9,034 bases of DNA from JBNKFQ01 sp050289385 (lineage in GTDB: Bacteria > Pseudomonadota > Gammaproteobacteria > Pseudomonadales > Porticoccaceae), in NCBI GenBank assembly GCA_050289385.1, contig JBNKFQ010000149.1, forward strand, positions 1 through 9,034, given 5' to 3'. The position numbers and the translations under genes are program-made. The notes beneath the pieces were generated by a model. It did no database searches and was not told where the DNA came from. It was given only the letters and a program-made list of their open reading frames with translations. The number at the start of each line of letters is the position of its first letter. The first letter of the stretch is position 1. Positions 6,824-9,034 of the stretch are shown in pieces.

Positions 6824-7459
6824 ATGATCAAACAGCAAAGCGTTTTTATAGTTGACGACGATTCCGATGTGCTGGACGCAATGAGTGTACTGCTGCGTAG
6901 CAACGGCCTCACCCCCCGCGCGTTCCCGTCGGCTTATGAATTTTTGAGCAATTACCACGACGAACACGGCTGTCTGTTGCTTGATGTACGAATGCCCGAC
7001 ATGAGTGGTCTGGAATTACAGCGACACATGAAAAATCGCGGTATTGAGCTGCCGATCATTTTTATCACCGGTCACGGCGACGTACCAATGGCGGTGGACG
7101 CCATGAAAAACGGTGCCCTGGAATTTTTACAAAAACCGTTTCGCGACCAGGAGTTGCTCGACTGCATCTACAATGCCCTGGAACTCAATCAACGCACCAG
7201 TGAAGAACGCGAATATATTCGCAAAATTCAGACGCGCATTCACAGTTTGACGCGACGTGAGCACGAGGTGATGGAACATATGGTGGCCGGTGAAATTACA
7301 AAGGTTATCGCAGCCGACCTCGGTGTCAGCCCTCGCACCGCAGAGCTGCACCGTGCTCGTGTGATGGAAAAAATGGGAGTGAGAACGCTGGCGCAACTGG
7401 TGCAAATGGTTGTTCATGCACGCGGCAACCAGGAGCAGGAAGGCAATACACAGCTTTAA
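6824..7459 (+). CDS. fixJ: FixJ-type response regulator
   Basis: A 211-residue DNA-binding response regulator and presumed partner of the upstream kinase; only 4 bp separate the kinase stop from this ATG. The receiver domain (1-120) has the acidic pocket Asp11-Asp13, phospho-acceptor Asp54 in LLLDVRMPDM, Thr82 in FITGHGD and Lys104 in LQKPF, all intact. A linker leads to a LuxR/FixJ helix-turn-helix (about 140-200: LTRREHEVM, then VIAADLGVSPRTAELHRARVMEKM). Length and the RARVMEKM signature fit the FixJ/NarL class. In rhizobia FixJ activates fixK and nifA; targets here are unknown. It ends tail-to-tail with atpG, sharing stop-codon bases, with no terminator hairpin between. Confidence 0.9.
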   Translation: MIKQQSVFIVDDDSDVLDAMSVLLRSNGLTPRAFPSAYEFLSNYHDEHGCLLLDVRMPDMSGLELQRHMKNRGIELPIIFITGHGDVPMAVDAMKNGALEFLQKPFRDQELLDCIYNALELNQRTSEEREYIRKIQTRIHSLTRREHEVMEHMVAGEITKVIAADLGVSPRTAELHRARVMEKMGVRTLAQLVQMVVHARGNQEQEGNTQL

Positions 7460-8325
7460 CCTTCTACACCGAGCAAAATTTCTTCAATCTCTTCGGTAAT
7501 CTCTTCCTGGCGGAGAGCGTTCGCCTGCCGTTTCAATCCGGCAATTTTTTGCTCCAGATGTTTTACCGCCGCATCCAGGTGGGCAGCGCGCATCTCATTT
7601 TCACGCAGTAACGAGGCATGTAGTGCATCGCTGAGAGCAAAAAACAGGTAGTGCTCAACCAGCAAAGCGAAAAACCGTTGAGGCGCCAGCGTCAGCCAGG
7701 GTGGCGAACCGTATTTGTGTGGCGGCTTTGACGCCGCGACCGATTGGAACGGTGGCAGCAGGATATCGGTACTGATGTCGGGTTTTGCGTCGCCACCGTT
7801 ATGGCGCAGTACCCTCAGCGAAAATCCGCCAAGGCGGTGTTGCAGTGCGACAAGGGTGTCGCTGAGTTCACCCAGCACCGCATCCATTTGTTGCGCAACC
7901 CGTGCCCCTTCCAGGCGGGACACAACTCGTGTGTCAGTAGCCAGCAACGTCTGCAATTTGGCGCCAACGACAATAATTTTAATCGCCCTGTCAGTGGGCA
8001 ACTGCGGCAACAATGCGTGATTGAAATTGGCGCAAAAACCACGCTCCGAACCGATTACCACATACACGTTCGTGTTTTCACAGGAACTCGGAGACTGCGA
8101 AAAACCCGGTGTTTGTAAAAACCCCGGTAGCTGTAAAAAACCGGGGTAAAATGCACCAAAATCGGCAGCGATGCTATCAATATGATCTGCCAACAACTGA
8201 CGGTTTTGTTGTTCTGCCTCCAGCTTGCGCAGCTCAATCCAGGTGAGTGCCTTCATGGAATTTATGATCTCGCGCATCTCTTTGAACTGATCGCGGTGTT
8301 CCACTAAAGCACGCCGCCGACTCAC
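7456..8325 (-). CDS. atpG: F-type ATPase gamma subunit, N-ATPase class
   Basis: Gamma is the central rotor shaft of F1. The 289-residue protein has both long helices that form the shaft: N-terminal RRALVEHRDQFKEMREIINSMKA and C-terminal EMRAAHLDAAVKHLEQKIAGL ending in LRQEEITEEIEEIL. Between them is the Rossmann-like domain with VVIGSERGFCANFNHALL (89-106). It starts with GTG inside the end of atpA (4-bp GTGA overlap), with AAGG upstream, so the two are translationally coupled. The divergent sequence and its position as last gene after alpha fit the alternative N-ATPase operon; in standard operons beta would follow. Residues 61-78 are an insert of three PGF(L/S)Q(L/T/S) hexapeptides encoded by an 18-bp tandem repeat, unusual for this family. 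Confidence 0.88.
   Translation of the reverse strand: MSRRRALVEHRDQFKEMREIINSMKALTWIELRKLEAEQQNRQLLADHIDSIAADFGAFYPGFLQLPGFLQTPGFSQSPSSCENTNVYVVIGSERGFCANFNHALLPQLPTDRAIKIIVVGAKLQTLLATDTRVVSRLEGARVAQQMDAVLGELSDTLVALQHRLGGFSLRVLRHNGGDAKPDISTDILLPPFQSVAASKPPHKYGSPPWLTLAPQRFFALLVEHYLFFALSDALHASLLRENEMRAAHLDAAVKHLEQKIAGLKRQANALRQEEITEEIEEILLGVEG
8092..8145 (-). repeat. In-frame 18-bp tandem repeat, three copies, within atpG
   Basis: Three consecutive 18-bp units (8145-8128, 8127-8110, 8109-8092) encode PGFLQL, PGFLQT and PGFSQS, followed by a partial start of a fourth (PS). Units one and two differ at a few bases and the third is more diverged. Because the unit is a multiple of three, copy-number change would keep the frame. 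It lies between the first helix and the Rossmann-like domain of gamma. Confidence 0.85.
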
Positions 8326-9034
8326 GGCTTCACCTTCCCGTTCTCTTCACTTTCCTCCCCCTCCCCACTATCTTTATCCTTTTTACTTCCTTCACTACCT
8401 CCTCCATTTTCTCCATCCTCAGCACTGTTCTCTGTTGCCGGCACGGCAGCGACCGCCTCCGGCAGCCACTGTCCGAGGGCAGCCAGCCACTGTTCGCGGG
8501 ACGTTTCCAGTGTCAACTCGGCCTGTTCTACCTGAGCCTGCAATTGCGTCAGGCGTGGCGCCACTAACTCCAGTGGCCAGTCGTCGAACAGACCTTCATT
8601 AAAAGCGATCAGCCAAGCCAACTGGGTTGTTTCCAGCTGCAGCGCAAAACGCTCCTGGCGCAGAATTTGACGCAGCAGACGGCCCCGATCCAATGCCTTT
8701 TGCATGGATGCTTCCAGGCGCGCACCGAAACGGGTGAACACTTCAAGCTCCAGGAACTGCAAATAATCCAGCTTGATCCGCCCGGCTTCGAGCTTGATCG
8801 CCAGGTGCTGGGCCTGCCCGCCGATCCGCGACACCGAACGGGCAATATCAATGGCAGGCCGGAACCCCGAAACAAACAATTTGCGCTCCAGATAAACCTG
8901 ACCATCGGTAATCGAAATCAGATTGGTTGGGATATAACCGGTAATATCACCTTGTTGGGTTTCGACAATCGGCAACGCTGTCATACTGCCACCACCGCAG
9001 GTGGCGTCGAGACAGGTAGCGCGCTCCAGCAGAC
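8322..9034 (-). CDS. atpA: F-type ATPase alpha subunit, N-ATPase class, C-terminal part
   Basis: Only the C-terminal 236 or so residues are in the window; the frame stays open to the right edge (LLERATCLDATCGGGS before MTALPIVETQ), so the ATG at 8984 is internal. Alpha is the non-catalytic subunit of the F1 hexamer. The TALPIVETQ, IPTNLISITDGQ and VSRIGG motifs are present, the last carrying the arginine finger that contacts the catalytic site on beta. The C-terminal helical domain (LDYLQFLELEVFTRFG, LLRQILRQERFALQ) resembles alternative N-ATPases rather than housekeeping AtpA. The last 36 residues (8325-8432) are a Glu/Ser/Gly/Lys-rich tail. The stop overlaps the atpG start by 4 bp. An extra ATPase of this class is usually proposed to pump Na+ or H+; ion specificity cannot be read here. 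Confidence 0.88.
   Translation of the reverse strand, partial: LLERATCLDATCGGGSMTALPIVETQQGDITGYIPTNLISITDGQVYLERKLFVSGFRPAIDIARSVSRIGGQAQHLAIKLEAGRIKLDYLQFLELEVFTRFGARLEASMQKALDRGRLLRQILRQERFALQLETTQLAWLIAFNEGLFDDWPLELVAPRLTQLQAQVEQAELTLETSREQWLAALGQWLPEAVAAVPATENSAEDGENGGGSEGSKKDKDSGEGEESEENGKVKP

Noticed and set aside
8322..8984. A separate 220-residue protein starting at ATG 8984
   Set aside because: The frame remains open upstream and reads as AtpA sequence to the window edge, so this is only an internal methionine.

Overview
The window looks like chromosomal DNA of a gammaproteobacterium, probably a free-living, aquatic or marine type. The clues are inference from gene content: an integron-type integrase under a LexA box of the Proteobacteria consensus, a FixL/FixJ-like pair, the end of an N-type (alternative) F-ATPase operon, an alpha-glucan phosphorylase with the GTSGQKAG active-site signature, and small exported proteins of the DUF6515/glycine-zipper kind. 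No species can be named.

Layout. (1) 1-911: the first codons of a leftward exported protein run off the left edge. A gene-poor stretch with palindromes and short direct repeats follows. Then comes an integron integrase gene (rightward) whose SOS promoter and LexA box look intact, but whose coding region is frameshifted, internally deleted and truncated. This looks like a dead integron platform with its attI region to the left. (2) 993-2265 (leftward): a two-gene operon of a glycine-zipper lipoprotein followed by a DUF6515-like exported protein. The two share a small cysteine-containing module. (3) 2266-2523: an intergenic region dominated by an inverted repeat in which both arms are built from degenerate 7-bp units. 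(4) 2524-5070 (leftward): glgP, an alpha-glucan phosphorylase. (5) 5071-5223: a divergent promoter region with a near-consensus FNR/FixK-type box. (6) 5224-7459 (rightward): a soluble two-PAS sensor kinase with a conserved FixL-type heme pocket, and a FixJ-type response regulator 4 bp downstream. (7) 7456-9034 (leftward): the 3' end of an F-ATPase operon, the C-terminal part of alpha (atpA) translationally coupled to gamma (atpG), converging on fixJ with overlapping stop codons.

Functional reading. The kinase/regulator pair is a good candidate for an oxygen-sensing (heme-PAS) two-component system. The FNR-like box between it and glgP raises the possibility that glycogen breakdown responds to oxygen, as might the N-ATPase next door; the regulatory link is inference only. 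The most unusual sequence-level features are the heptamer-built inverted repeat, the dead integrase with a preserved SOS promoter, an in-frame 18-bp triplication in atpG, a highly charged tail on AtpA, and a glycine zipper inserted between two halves of a module shared with the neighbouring gene. I found no clearly new multi-gene system.
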